A stretch of 46,834 nt of DNA, from assembly GCA_009693175.1 (NCBI GenBank), contig SHXT01000009.1, forward strand, positions 1 to 46,834, in the 5' to 3' direction. Below the pieces are notes generated by a model, which was not told where the DNA came from, did no database searches, and was given only the letters and a program-made list of their open reading frames with translations. Origin of the DNA: Candidatus Methylopumilus sp. GTDB taxonomy: Bacteria; Pseudomonadota; Gammaproteobacteria; Burkholderiales; Methylophilaceae. A program made the position numbers and the translations under genes. Positions 27,240 to 36,782 of this stretch are shown in pieces; positions within the stretch are counted from its first letter, which is position 1; every line of letters begins with the position of its first letter.

Positions 27240-29798
27240 ATGTCTAAACTTTTAATTGTTGAGTCGCCCTCTAAAGCTAAAACTCTAAAAAAATATCTTG
27301 GTGGCAAGTTTGAAGTTTTAGCGTCATATGGTCACGTTCGAGATCTAATTCCAAAGACAGGTGCAGTCGAAACCGATAATAATTTTAAAATGAATTATGC
27401 AATCATAGAAAGAAACTCAAGACATGTCGATGAAATTGCTAGGGCTGTAAAAAAAGCTGATGAGGTTTATCTTGCTACCGATCCGGATCGCGAAGGGGAA
27501 GCAATTTCATGGCATATTCTTGAAATACTTAATGAAAAAGAATTAACTAAAAATAAGTTAATCAAGCGTGTTATTTTCCAAGAAATTACAAAATCAGCTA
27601 TTGAATACGCTATCGAACATCCTCGTGATATATCGATGCCACTTGTAAATGCTCAACAAGCAAGAAGAGCGCTTGATTATCTTGTTGGCTTTAATTTATC
27701 TCCCTTACTTTGGAAAAAGATTAGAAGAGGCTTATCTGCGGGTAGAGTTCAAAGTCCGGCGCTAAGACTCATCATCGAGAGAGAAATTGAAATAGAAAAA
27801 TTTATAAGCCAAGAATATTGGACAATTCATTTAGACTCTATTAAAGCTAAAAATAAATTTCAAGCTAAACTTATCCAGCTCGAAAATAAAAAAGTAGAGC
27901 AATTTAGTATTATCTCAAAAGAAAATCATGAAAATGTCGTTGGTAAATTACTTCTGGAGAGTGCAGGAAAAACAAAAGTTACACGTGTTGAAAAGAAACA
28001 AAGAACGCGCAATCCATCACCTCCTTTTACTACCTCAACACTTCAACAAGAGTCTGTTCGTAAATTAGGCTTTACAACAAGCCGCGCTATGAGAATTGCT
28101 CAGCAGCTTTATGAGGGTATCGACATCGGAAGTGGCACGGTCGGTTTAATTTCCTATATGAGAACTGATTCACTTACACTCTCAAATGAAGCAATGAATC
28201 AAATTAGAGGTTATATCCAATCAAATTTTGATGGAGGCTACTTACCCAAGACACCTATTTTTTATAAAACAAAATCAAAAAATGCTCAAGAAGCTCATGA
28301 AGCAATTAGGCCTACAGATATTAATCGGACGCCTCAAAGCTTAGTCGGAAAATTATCGCCTGAACAATTCAAATTGTATGAAATGATATGGAAGCGTTCA
28401 TTAGCGAGTCAGATGACACCGGCAAAATTTGATGCAGTAAGTGTTGATCTTGCAATTGGATCTGAAGAAAATTTATTTAGAGCAACCGGACAAAATTTAA
28501 TATTTCCTGGCTTTATTGCTATTTATAGCGAAAGCTTAGATGATGCAATAAATGAAGATGAAGATTCGCTCAAGCTTCCTCCACTTGAAACCGGAGAAAT
28601 TTTAATTGTTGACAAAATATATGGTAATCAACATTTTACAGAACCTCCTCCGCGTTATTCCGAAGCAAGCCTAGTAAAGTCTTTAGAAGAATATGGTATT
28701 GGTAGACCTTCTACTTATGCCAGTATTATTTCAACACTTCAAGATCGTGAATATGTCATTCTTGATAAAAAAAGATTTATGCCTACAGATGTCGGCCGAG
28801 TGGTTAACAAATTCTTAACTGAACATTTTACACGCTATGTAGATTATAACTTCACAGCTGGTCTTGAAAGTTCTTTAGATGAAATTGCGGAAAACAATAA
28901 AGAGTGGTTACCCCTCCTTAAAAGTTTTTGGAATGACTTTAATAAAACAATTATTGAAAAATCAAATATTGACCGTGCCGAGATTACTCAAGAAGCAATC
29001 CATGAGAATTGTCCTAAATGTGGTAAGCCTTTATTCTCAAGACTAGGCAGACGAGGTAAATTTATTGGCTGTTCAGGTTATCCTGATTGTGACTACACAA
29101 GAAATGTTAACGGGAATATAAACACACCAAATGAACCCGTGCATGTTTGTAAAGATATTGAAACCGGTAAAGATATTTTATTGTTAGTAGGCCCTTATGG
29201 TCCATATCTTCAAGTCGGCATTCAAGAAGAAGATAGTAAAAAGAACCCTAAACGTGTCAGTGTGCCTAAAGAAATTTCATTGAGTGATCTTAATGAAGAT
29301 ATTGCATTAAAACTTTTATCACTTCCGAAAGAGCTTGGACTTCATCCTGATACAGGCAAAAAAGTGATTGTTAATATTGGTCGATTTGGGCCTTATGTAA
29401 ATTACGATGGAAAATTTAAATCTATTCCAAGATCAGAATCTATTTTTGATATTACTCTTGATCGAGGACTTGAATTAATTGCGGAGGCTATTGCTAAAAA
29501 TGCACCTTTAAGAACGCTCGGTAATGATCTTGAAACAAATCTTTCTGTCGAAATTTTTAATGGTCGTTATGGCACATATATTCAAAAAGGCTCCACTAAA
29601 GTAACTCTTCCAAAAGATCAGGATATTGAAAAAATTACCTTGGAAGAAGCTTTGGTACTTATTGGCAATAAAGAAGTTTCAGGTAAAGGCAAAAAGAAAA
29701 CTGCAACTAAAAAAACAAATGCTAAAAAAACTACTGGGGGAAAAGTGGCCGCTAAGAAACCTGTGGCAAAAAAGACGGCGGCGGCTAAAGAGACTTAG
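27240..29798 (+). CDS. topA: DNA topoisomerase I
   Basis: TopA relaxes negative supercoils by transient single-strand cleavage. The 852-residue protein has the Toprim domain (LLIVESPSKAKTLKKYLG; TDPDREGEAISWH), catalytic Y306 in GLISYMRTDS, one four-cysteine zinc finger (CPKCGKPLF...GCSGYPDCDYTR) near residue 590, then three C-terminal repeat units and a final Lys/Ala-rich tail (about residues 815-852). It has one clear four-cysteine motif, with repeats after it, unlike E. coli TopA. The stop overlaps convergent pbpG by 4 bases. Confidence 0.96.
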   Translation: MSKLLIVESPSKAKTLKKYLGGKFEVLASYGHVRDLIPKTGAVETDNNFKMNYAIIERNSRHVDEIARAVKKADEVYLATDPDREGEAISWHILEILNEKELTKNKLIKRVIFQEITKSAIEYAIEHPRDISMPLVNAQQARRALDYLVGFNLSPLLWKKIRRGLSAGRVQSPALRLIIEREIEIEKFISQEYWTIHLDSIKAKNKFQAKLIQLENKKVEQFSIISKENHENVVGKLLLESAGKTKVTRVEKKQRTRNPSPPFTTSTLQQESVRKLGFTTSRAMRIAQQLYEGIDIGSGTVGLISYMRTDSLTLSNEAMNQIRGYIQSNFDGGYLPKTPIFYKTKSKNAQEAHEAIRPTDINRTPQSLVGKLSPEQFKLYEMIWKRSLASQMTPAKFDAVSVDLAIGSEENLFRATGQNLIFPGFIAIYSESLDDAINEDEDSLKLPPLETGEILIVDKIYGNQHFTEPPPRYSEASLVKSLEEYGIGRPSTYASIISTLQDREYVILDKKRFMPTDVGRVVNKFLTEHFTRYVDYNFTAGLESSLDEIAENNKEWLPLLKSFWNDFNKTIIEKSNIDRAEITQEAIHENCPKCGKPLFSRLGRRGKFIGCSGYPDCDYTRNVNGNINTPNEPVHVCKDIETGKDILLLVGPYGPYLQVGIQEEDSKKNPKRVSVPKEISLSDLNEDIALKLLSLPKELGLHPDTGKKVIVNIGRFGPYVNYDGKFKSIPRSESIFDITLDRGLELIAEAIAKNAPLRTLGNDLETNLSVEIFNGRYGTYIQKGSTKVTLPKDQDIEKITLEEALVLIGNKEVSGKGKKKTATKKTNAKKTTGGKVAAKKPVAKKTAAAKET

Positions 29799-30733
29799 CC
29801 AGTCTGTTTAGACTTGTCTAAATAGTTAATTGAAGATGTTTTTTCAATCCATTTACGTATTCTATTCGCATCTGCGATCCGAGTCGCGCTTCCATAAGAT
29901 TTAAGTAATACTATAATCATAGGCTGTCCACTGATCATTGCTTGCATAACAAGGCATTTGCCAGCTTCTTGAATAAAACCTGTCTTAGATAACCCAATCA
30001 CCCAGTCGCTCTTACGAACTAACCCATTTGTATTATGAAAATTAACAGGTGCTCGATGGCCCTTAATGTAAGTCTCATATGAAACTGTTGTTGTAATCTC
30101 ACGAATTTCTGGATATTGATAAGCTGCTTTCACCATTTTTACAAGATCTTCAGCCGTTGATACATTGTGATTATTAAGTCCTGTAGGGTCAGCAAACTCA
30201 CTTCGTATCATATCAAGTTGTAATGCTTTGATATTCATTGCATTTACAAAGCCTGACTTACCTGTTGGATAGCTTCTGCCTAAAGCTGCTGCTGCACGAT
30301 TATCAGATGCAATTAAAGCAATTTTAAGAAGCTCTGAACGTGGGAGCACTGTTCCTAGGGGTAGCTTTGAAGTTGAATTTTTTAATGAGTCAATATCTTC
30401 ATTTGTAATAGTAATCGCTTCATCCATAAGAAGTTTTGCGTCTAGAGTTACCATAGCAGTCATAAGTTTAGTCACAGATGCAATTGAAGTTTGAACATTC
30501 GTATCTTTTGCATAAAGCACTTCGCCTGTATTTTGATTCACAATAAGCGCATTTGAAGACGACACTCTTAAGAATCCATCTTTATTAGTTTTCTTATCTT
30601 GTGCTGATATTCGAGCTAATTCTGCTCTTGAGAGTTTTTTAGATTTGAATTGATTTGCTTCGACTGAAACTGAAGTTAATATAAGAAAAAAAGTTACGCT
30701 AAGGATGAAAAAAAGTCTGATACGTTCTTTCAC
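29795..30733 (-). CDS. pbpG: D-alanyl-D-alanine endopeptidase/carboxypeptidase (PBP7-like)
   Basis: This periplasmic S11 peptidase cuts peptide cross-links or terminal D-Ala in peptidoglycan. The 312-residue precursor has a signal peptide to about residue 26 and the three active-site motifs S86-V-T-K89, S143-D-N145 and K250-T-G252. There is no C-terminal amphipathic anchor, which fits PBP7 rather than PBP5. The start is GTG (30731-30733) with AGGAG 8 bases upstream. It is convergent with topA and divergent from gcvH. Confidence 0.92.
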   Translation of the reverse strand: MKERIRLFFILSVTFFLILTSVSVEANQFKSKKLSRAELARISAQDKKTNKDGFLRVSSSNALIVNQNTGEVLYAKDTNVQTSIASVTKLMTAMVTLDAKLLMDEAITITNEDIDSLKNSTSKLPLGTVLPRSELLKIALIASDNRAAAALGRSYPTGKSGFVNAMNIKALQLDMIRSEFADPTGLNNHNVSTAEDLVKMVKAAYQYPEIREITTTVSYETYIKGHRAPVNFHNTNGLVRKSDWVIGLSKTGFIQEAGKCLVMQAMISGQPMIIVLLKSYGSATRIADANRIRKWIEKTSSINYLDKSKQTG

Positions 30734-30747
30734 TCGGTAATCTCCTA

Positions 30748-30777
30748 TTTATACAAAATTTACGCGATAATAAACAA
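30748..30777 (-). promoter_or_regulatory. Possible pbpG promoter
   Basis: Minus-strand TTGTTT (30772-30777) and TATAAA (30748-30753) are 18 bases apart in the 109-base pbpG/gcvH gap. The predicted transcript start would fall at the Shine-Dalgarno, which makes this placement doubtful. Confidence 0.28.
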
Positions 30778-30842
30778 AAAAATCATATTTGTCATTAACT
30801 TAATGTATTTAAACATATTAAAATATTATCAAGCGATTTATT

Positions 30843-31223
30843 ATGAATACACCTAGCACAGTTATTTATACCTCTGAACACATATGGATTAAGTCTATTG
30901 GCTATGAATCCTATGAAATTGGAATTACTGATTACGCACAAGATCTATTAGGTGATATCGTATTTGTGGATACCCCTGACTTAGGAACCCAAGTCACGAA
31001 AAATACAGCATTTGGAGTTATTGAATCTGTAAAAACAGCTTCTGATTTAATTGGTCCACTTAATGGCACCATTACTGACATTAATCCTATTATTCGTAAA
31101 TCACCAGACACTATTAATGACAAGCCTTACGAAACCTGGATCTGCAAACTATCATCCTCAGACGACATCAGCAATAAAGATTATTTTTTAGACGCTTCTG
31201 CTTATCAAGCGCTTATAGGTTAA
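30843..31223 (+). CDS. gcvH: Glycine cleavage system H protein
   Basis: GcvH carries the aminomethyl group on a lipoyl arm between the P, T and L proteins of glycine cleavage. The 126-residue protein has the lipoyl-lysine K64 in GVIESVKTASDLI and the N-terminal YTSEHIWI. It stands alone here: no gcvT or gcvP is in the window, although these are usually adjacent. GcvH can also act as a lipoyl donor or relay, which may explain a lone copy. Its stop abuts the convergent holC stop with no gap. Confidence 0.95.
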   Translation: MNTPSTVIYTSEHIWIKSIGYESYEIGITDYAQDLLGDIVFVDTPDLGTQVTKNTAFGVIESVKTASDLIGPLNGTITDINPIIRKSPDTINDKPYETWICKLSSSDDISNKDYFLDASAYQALIG

Positions 31224-31643
31224 TTATATTTCTTTTAAAGTATCAACTAACTGAATTTCATAGCCACGATCACGATAAAATTTTAGGCGTTCTCTAGCCA
31301 TTTTTTTATCTTCATTATCATGCGACACTATTTCAATAAGCCTTAAGTATCTTGAAAATAAAGGCGAGATGTCGGACTTTAAATTAATAATAAAATCATC
31401 TGTCATCATTTCATGGTCCCAATGAATATGAATAGGTGTATTTTCTTCATGATTACCTATCGTATGAGGTAAAAATGAACTTGCAGAATGAGCATATAAA
31501 AAATTACTTAATGCTTCAGCATTATTGAAATCATTTACAGCAATGAACATTTTTCTCTTACGAAAAACTTCTTTTTCTAAGATTTCATAGATTTTATTAA
31601 ACTTATTTTCAACATTAAAATAAAAATCTATGTAAGTCATCAA
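31224..31643 (-). CDS. holC: DNA polymerase III chi subunit
   Basis: HolC (chi) links the clamp loader to single-stranded DNA-binding protein at the replication fork. The 139-residue product matches the family in length and begins YIDFYFNVENKFNKIYEILE; it has the SFLPHTIG and IHIHWDHE segments in the middle. It lies 3 bases after pepA; the pepA-holC pair is widespread in Proteobacteria and supports the call, since chi is poorly conserved. Confidence 0.88.
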   Translation of the reverse strand: MMTYIDFYFNVENKFNKIYEILEKEVFRKRKMFIAVNDFNNAEALSNFLYAHSASSFLPHTIGNHEENTPIHIHWDHEMMTDDFIINLKSDISPLFSRYLRLIEIVSHDNEDKKMARERLKFYRDRGYEIQLVDTLKEI

Positions 31644-31646
31644 TAC

Positions 31647-33128
31647 TTAATGAAGTTTATTTAAGATGAATTGAGTTAATAACCCTACAGGTCTTCCTGT
31701 TGCACCTTTTGCCTTACCTGATTTCCAAGCAGTTCCTGCGATATCCAAATGCGCCCATTTATATTTTTTCGCAAACCTAGACAAGAAGCAAGCTGCAGTA
31801 ATACTGCCTCCAGCTCTTCCACCGATATTCGCCATATCTGCAAAATTACTGTCTAATTGAGATTGATAATCTTCCCATAATGGCATGCGCCATGCTCGAT
31901 CCATTGATATTTGTCCGGCTGATTCTAGATCTTTAGCTAATTGATCATCATTGCTATATAAGCCTGATGCATGATGTCCTAATGCAATAACACAGGCTCC
32001 AGTAAGGGTCGCAATATCAATTACAACTGCTGGATCAAATTTTTCTGCATAAGTTAATGCATCACATAAAATTAATCTACCTTCGGCATCCGTATTTAAA
32101 ACCTCAATTGTTTGGCCTGACATACTCGTTAAAATATCACCTGGCTTTAACGCTAATCCATCAGGTAAATTTTCGCATGTTGGAATAATGCCAATTACAT
32201 TTATAGGAAGATTTAATAATCCAACTGTTTTAAAGGTGCCTAGCACACTAGCTGCACCACACATATCATATTTCATTTCATCCATATCACCAGCAGGCTT
32301 AATGGAAATACCTCCTGCATCAAAAGTAATCCCTTTCCCAACCAAAACAATGGGCTTTTGATTTTTTTTGCCTTTGTTATGATGCAGAACAATAAATTTA
32401 GGTGGCTGTCTACTACCTTTAGCAACCCCCAAGAATGAACCCATTTTTAATTTTTCAATTTGTTTTTGATCAAGCACATCTACTTTAATACCATGCTCCT
32501 TCCCAAGCTCCTGTGCTTTCTTACCTAAATAGGTTGGCGTACAAATATTAGGTGGCAAATTACCAAGTGTCTTTGTAAATTCAATTCCTTTTGAAAGTGC
32601 GGAGGCTTTTTGTAAAGAAAGCTCGGCCATTTTATGGTTTTTCTTATCTACAATGACAAAAAATTCAAATACCTTTTTAGCTTTCTTATTAATCGTTTTT
32701 AGCTCATTAAATTCATAAGTGGCATCCATAACCTCATTAATAAAGTGCTCAACGTTCCATTCAATATGGTTTCCTTTAATTGAGGCAATTTGTAAATAAG
32801 ATGTCACCGTTTTAACATCCATTTTTTTGAGTGTCTGCACCATTGCTCTAATGGCCGTATGATACTTTTTACCATCAAGCTCTTTTTCTTTCCCTAATCC
32901 TATCAAAAGTAATTTTGGGATTTTTGTTCCTGGAGCGTCATATAAAATAAGAGAGCTACCAATTTTTCCAGTCATATCACCGCGTTTCAAAATACTAGAA
33001 ATATAATTAATGATGAGCGTATTGAATAAAGTTTTATCGCTTACAACTTTAAGAGATTCATACACCCCAACGACTAATACATCTGAACGTTGTTTTTCCA
33101 GCGGGTCAGTTTTTATGCTAAATTTCAT
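31647..33128 (-). CDS. pepA: Leucyl aminopeptidase (M17)
   Basis: PepA is a cytosolic hexameric metallo-aminopeptidase that removes N-terminal leucine and other residues. The 493-residue protein has the catalytic domain motifs VGKGITFDAGGISIKPAG (metal-binding Lys and Asp) and the family signature NTDAEGRLIL near residue 345. In some bacteria PepA also binds DNA; nothing here tests that. It is divergent from lptF with a 49-base gap. Confidence 0.96.
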   Translation of the reverse strand: MKFSIKTDPLEKQRSDVLVVGVYESLKVVSDKTLFNTLIINYISSILKRGDMTGKIGSSLILYDAPGTKIPKLLLIGLGKEKELDGKKYHTAIRAMVQTLKKMDVKTVTSYLQIASIKGNHIEWNVEHFINEVMDATYEFNELKTINKKAKKVFEFFVIVDKKNHKMAELSLQKASALSKGIEFTKTLGNLPPNICTPTYLGKKAQELGKEHGIKVDVLDQKQIEKLKMGSFLGVAKGSRQPPKFIVLHHNKGKKNQKPIVLVGKGITFDAGGISIKPAGDMDEMKYDMCGAASVLGTFKTVGLLNLPINVIGIIPTCENLPDGLALKPGDILTSMSGQTIEVLNTDAEGRLILCDALTYAEKFDPAVVIDIATLTGACVIALGHHASGLYSNDDQLAKDLESAGQISMDRAWRMPLWEDYQSQLDSNFADMANIGGRAGGSITAACFLSRFAKKYKWAHLDIAGTAWKSGKAKGATGRPVGLLTQFILNKLH

Positions 33129-33177
33129 ATATATTCCTTAAACATTCTCGAATCTTAAAAACGGGAACAAATAATGT

Positions 33178-34272
33178 ATGTTATTTAAAACCTCATTAAA
33201 AAAAGAATTACTTATTAATTCAATCACATCCCTATTAATTTTAATAGGTATTGTAATGGCGCAAAGAATTTCAATTTATTTGAGGTTCGCTTCAAAAGGT
33301 ATTATACCTAATGATTCTATCAAAACGATCTTAGGTCTGAACATCATCAAATACTCTCCCCTTTTATTATCGCTCTCTATTTTTCTGGCTATTTTACTTA
33401 CACTTTCAAGATGGTATAGGGATCATGAAATGATTATTTGGCTAAGCTCGGGCATAAGTCTTACTAAAATTGTAAAATCTATCACGTCATTTGCGATACC
33501 TGCCGTAGCCATGGTTGCATTTTTATCTCTTTTCTTAAATCCATGGGCCGTAAGAACAGCCGACGAATACAAAAGTAACTTAAAGACTCGCGATGAATTA
33601 TCAACTCTAACACCAGGGACATTTAAAGAATCAAAAAGTTCTGATCGTATATTTTTTATTGAAAGTTTTGATGAATTGGGTAATGTAGTAAAAAATATAT
33701 TTGTACAAACAAAACAACACAATAAATTGGGTGTTGTTATAGCTAATAATGGGCATCGAGAAATATCAAATAAAGGTGATAGCTACGTTATTATGCAAAA
33801 AGGTCGAAGATATGAAGGTGTGCCTTATACCAAAGAATTTTCTACAACTGAATTTGATCAATACGGTGTTCTTATTGCCCAACAAGCTAAAGAACCTTAC
33901 ACCCCAAGCATAGACAGTAAAAATTTAAGCAGTCTTATTCAATCTAATGAATTAAATGATCGGCTAGAACTTCAATGGCGCCTATCATCCCCAATTGCAT
34001 GCATACTTTTAGTATTTTTAGCCGTTCCTTTAAGTTTTACAAATCCTAGAGCGGGTCGATCACTTAATATTATTTTTGCGGTACTTATATTTATAATTTA
34101 CAACAATCTGCTTGCCATTATGAATACTTTTATTACCTTAAAGAAAATCGATATTGCAATTGGATTTTGGCCTATACATCTTATCTTTTTATTAATAGCG
34201 ATTTACCTTACTTACAAACGTTCTATGAATCAGCCTATTTTATCTTTACCATTAAAATTTTCTAAAAAATGA
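33178..34272 (+). CDS. lptF: LPS export ABC transporter permease LptF
   Basis: LptF with LptG forms the inner-membrane permease of the Lpt system, which extracts lipopolysaccharide and passes it to LptC. The 364-residue protein has the YjgP/YjgQ layout: three N-terminal membrane helices, a periplasmic beta-jellyroll domain (about residues 135-265), then three C-terminal helices with LVFLAVPLSFTNPRAGRSLN. It overlaps lptG by 4 bases. An ATG 4 bases upstream is out of frame. Confidence 0.94.
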   Translation: MLFKTSLKKELLINSITSLLILIGIVMAQRISIYLRFASKGIIPNDSIKTILGLNIIKYSPLLLSLSIFLAILLTLSRWYRDHEMIIWLSSGISLTKIVKSITSFAIPAVAMVAFLSLFLNPWAVRTADEYKSNLKTRDELSTLTPGTFKESKSSDRIFFIESFDELGNVVKNIFVQTKQHNKLGVVIANNGHREISNKGDSYVIMQKGRRYEGVPYTKEFSTTEFDQYGVLIAQQAKEPYTPSIDSKNLSSLIQSNELNDRLELQWRLSSPIACILLVFLAVPLSFTNPRAGRSLNIIFAVLIFIIYNNLLAIMNTFITLKKIDIAIGFWPIHLIFLLIAIYLTYKRSMNQPILSLPLKFSKK

Positions 34273-35339
34273 AAATTCTTGGCCGATATCTTAATTTAGA
34301 GGTCTTTACTCCAATTGTATTGATCATGATTGGGCTGATCGGGATATTTACATTTTTCGATTTCATTCAGGAAATGCCCGACTTAGGTAGAGGTAGTTAT
34401 AATTTACTAACCATATTTAGTTATGTAATTTTAAGTGTCCCAGGGCACGTTTATGAAATTGTACCGATAGCCGTACTTATAGGATCTATGTACGCTGTAG
34501 GTCAGCTTTCAGAAAATTCTGAATTTATTGTTATTCGTACAAGTGGTCTCTCAATTCAAAAAATAGCACTAACCCTTACATTAACAGGTATATTTTTTAC
34601 ATTATTTACTTTTTTTATTGGTGATCTTGTTATGCCGATTACTGAAAAAAAAGCGCAAGAATTAAAAATTACTGCTAAAAATTCTATCGTTGCGCAAGAA
34701 TTTAAATCTGGTCTTTGGATTAAAGATAGTAACAGTTTTGTAAATGTTGAGCATGTATTACCTGATTCTAGTCTGGAAAATATTCACATTTATGAGTTTG
34801 ATAAAAATTTTCATTTAAGAACAATTACCAATGCTAAAAAAGGTACTTTTAAAAATACGGAATGGAAACTTAATGACATTAAGCAAACCATTTTTAATGA
34901 AGATAAAGTTTTCACAAATTCCCTAAAAAGTGCAAATTGGAAATCTCTTATTAAACCAGAAATGATGAATGTACTTCTTGCCTCTCCTGAAAAAATGTCT
35001 TCACTGAATCTTATACATTTCATTCGTTATTTAAAAACAAATAAGCAAAAAGTTGTCCGCTATGAAGTTGCTTTATGGGAAAAGTTAATCTATCCACTTG
35101 CCTCTATTGTGATGATTTTATTCGCTGTACCATTTGGTTGTTTTCAAGAGCGCTCTGGCGAGAAAAATGTAAAAATTTTTATAGGTATTTTAATTGGTAT
35201 TTTTTACCAGATTATGAACTCATCTTTTAGATATATTGGTCTTTTAAATGATTGGCAACCACTCTTATGCGCAGCTGTACCGACTCTTATCTTTTTGATA
35301 ATTGCCGTGCTGATGATTTATAAAACTGAATATCACTAA
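34269..35339 (+). CDS. lptG: LPS export ABC transporter permease LptG
   Basis: LptG is the partner permease of LptF. The 356-residue protein has the same fold: helices at about residues 12-32, 45-70 and 98-120, a periplasmic jellyroll domain, and C-terminal helices with MILFAVPFGCFQERSGEKN. It is translationally coupled to lptF. The ATPase LptB and LptA/LptC are not in the window. The RDD gene downstream is convergent. Confidence 0.94.
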   Translation: MKILGRYLNLEVFTPIVLIMIGLIGIFTFFDFIQEMPDLGRGSYNLLTIFSYVILSVPGHVYEIVPIAVLIGSMYAVGQLSENSEFIVIRTSGLSIQKIALTLTLTGIFFTLFTFFIGDLVMPITEKKAQELKITAKNSIVAQEFKSGLWIKDSNSFVNVEHVLPDSSLENIHIYEFDKNFHLRTITNAKKGTFKNTEWKLNDIKQTIFNEDKVFTNSLKSANWKSLIKPEMMNVLLASPEKMSSLNLIHFIRYLKTNKQKVVRYEVALWEKLIYPLASIVMILFAVPFGCFQERSGEKNVKIFIGILIGIFYQIMNSSFRYIGLLNDWQPLLCAAVPTLIFLIIAVLMIYKTEYH

Positions 35340-35404
35340 AATAATTTTTTAGTAAGACATCGTGAAGATACTGATTTTTTTGATTTAAAAAAGCCAAAAA
35401 AAAG

Positions 35405-35731
35405 TTACCCCCTTAAGCCTAATCCAATAGTCGCAAAAATATAACGTAGCCACGCTTTACTTAGAGTTAGATTTCTTTTATTACTAAGCAATTTTATTTT
35501 CCATGCCTTCATCGCTAATGTTTGTCCTGTTACTGTCCAGCAGTATGTAAAATAAAAACCTGAGATTAACCACAAATATATTTGGAATAATAACCTTTGA
35601 TATGTGCCAAATAGTCCATCAAAAATTATAATAAAGATAAATCCTGACACCATCCATATTGGAATGAGTGCAAATAATTCATAAATTAAAGATCCAAGAA
35701 TTTGAATGAAAATTGATCGACTTATTTTCAT
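35405..35731 (-). CDS. RDD-family membrane protein, C-terminus lost to a frameshift
   Basis: RDD proteins are small three-helix membrane proteins of mostly unknown function, some linked to ion or solute stress. The 108 residues include helices at about 9-37 and 46-64, and the conserved WTVTGQTLAMKAWKIKLL. The frame stops at 35405-35407 just after a run of five G (minus strand; 35408-35412). Dropping one G restores the family's C-terminus, including QYLHDVLLKN, and extends the gene to 35287 (about 147 residues, a normal length). Either a pseudogene, a recoded gene or a sequence error. It is 13 bases after the antiporter gene. Confidence 0.85.
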   Translation of the reverse strand: MKISRSIFIQILGSLIYELFALIPIWMVSGFIFIIIFDGLFGTYQRLLFQIYLWLISGFYFTYCWTVTGQTLAMKAWKIKLLSNKRNLTLSKAWLRYIFATIGLGLRG

Positions 35732-35744
35732 AAAGAAAACCTAA

Positions 35745-36746
35745 TTATCGAAGTATAAAGAATAAATATGTAAAATAAAGTATGCCATTAATACCTAAGT
35801 GCCATACTTTTATATTGGATTTATAAATAAGAGCTCTAATCCATATAGAAGAAATAAGCGTTATAAAAATACATAAAAAAACTTCTATTCTTGGCTCCCA
35901 TGGGGTTAAAAGAATGCCTATCGCAGGAAGAAGTGTCCCTTGAAAGACCATTGCACCAGTGATATTTCCAAAAGCGAGCGTATCTTTACCTTTGCGTATC
36001 CAAAAAATACTATTCACTTTTTCAGGTAATTCAGTCGCTATAGGTATAATTAACATAGACAAAATAAGTGCAGAAATTCCTAAAATAGATGAAGCCTCTT
36101 CAATACCATAAATAAAACCTTTTGCCCCAAATATTAAAAGACCTAAGCCAACAAGTAATTGAATAGAAATAATTAAATAATTATTTGGCAATCCAATTCT
36201 TTCCATAAACATGGGATTTGATGCTTCAGTAGCATGTCCTTCTTTAACCAGTTTTTTTGATGCTCGAATAGTCATCAAAATATAAATAAAATATGAAAGA
36301 ACCATTAAAAAAGCTATCAATCCTTTTGCAAGTTGTAATGTGTGAGGAATAAATAAAGCAATTCCGGCAAAAATGAATGAAAATATAAAAAAATCTAAAT
36401 CTCTAATCAATCCAGTTTTCTCAGGTTTTAAATGCCCCCCAAATCCTCTATGCCCAATTACAGAAATAGCCATAACAAACATTGTTAAAGTAGAAAGCAT
36501 GAGAGGGGCTCCTAAAATAGCACCTACTCCAATTTGATGATTAGTTTCACTATCCCCATGAGATGAAAAAAGTGCTAATAACGGAACTAATGTTTCCGGA
36601 AGAGCTGTTCCAACGGCAGCAAAAATAGATCCAGTCACGCCCTCTGATATTTTTAATTTTTCACCTAAATGCTCAAGCGCATTGGTAAATATCTCAGCTG
36701 AGATTAAAATAACAAGTAACATGAAGCTTAACTTTATAAAAATCAT
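35745..36746 (-). CDS. Sodium/calcium exchanger-family cation antiporter
   Basis: A CaCA-superfamily antiporter, probably exchanging Ca2+ or another cation for H+ or Na+ across the inner membrane. The 333-residue protein has about ten helices in two inverted repeats. The alpha-1 motif reads GSIFAAVGTALPETLVPLLA near residue 41, with the ion-binding Glu; the alpha-2 motif reads MLIIPIATELPEKVNS near residue 235. It is divergent from ampD and leads into the RDD gene. The exact ion cannot be read from sequence. Confidence 0.85.
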   Translation of the reverse strand: MIFIKLSFMLLVILISAEIFTNALEHLGEKLKISEGVTGSIFAAVGTALPETLVPLLALFSSHGDSETNHQIGVGAILGAPLMLSTLTMFVMAISVIGHRGFGGHLKPEKTGLIRDLDFFIFSFIFAGIALFIPHTLQLAKGLIAFLMVLSYFIYILMTIRASKKLVKEGHATEASNPMFMERIGLPNNYLIISIQLLVGLGLLIFGAKGFIYGIEEASSILGISALILSMLIIPIATELPEKVNSIFWIRKGKDTLAFGNITGAMVFQGTLLPAIGILLTPWEPRIEVFLCIFITLISSIWIRALIYKSNIKVWHLGINGILYFTYLFFILR

Positions 36747-36782
36747 TCTATTTCCCTATATTAAAGACTGTCTTATATCGCT

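Noticed and set aside
29685-29798. Lysine/alanine repeats at the TopA C-terminus as a repeat element or frameshift
   Set aside because: Basic, histone-like tails are common on betaproteobacterial TopA, and the frame is continuous to a normal stop.
30734-30842. A glycine riboswitch upstream of gcvH
   Set aside because: The 109-base gap is AT-rich, shared with a divergent gene, and lacks the conserved GGAGAG-type core.
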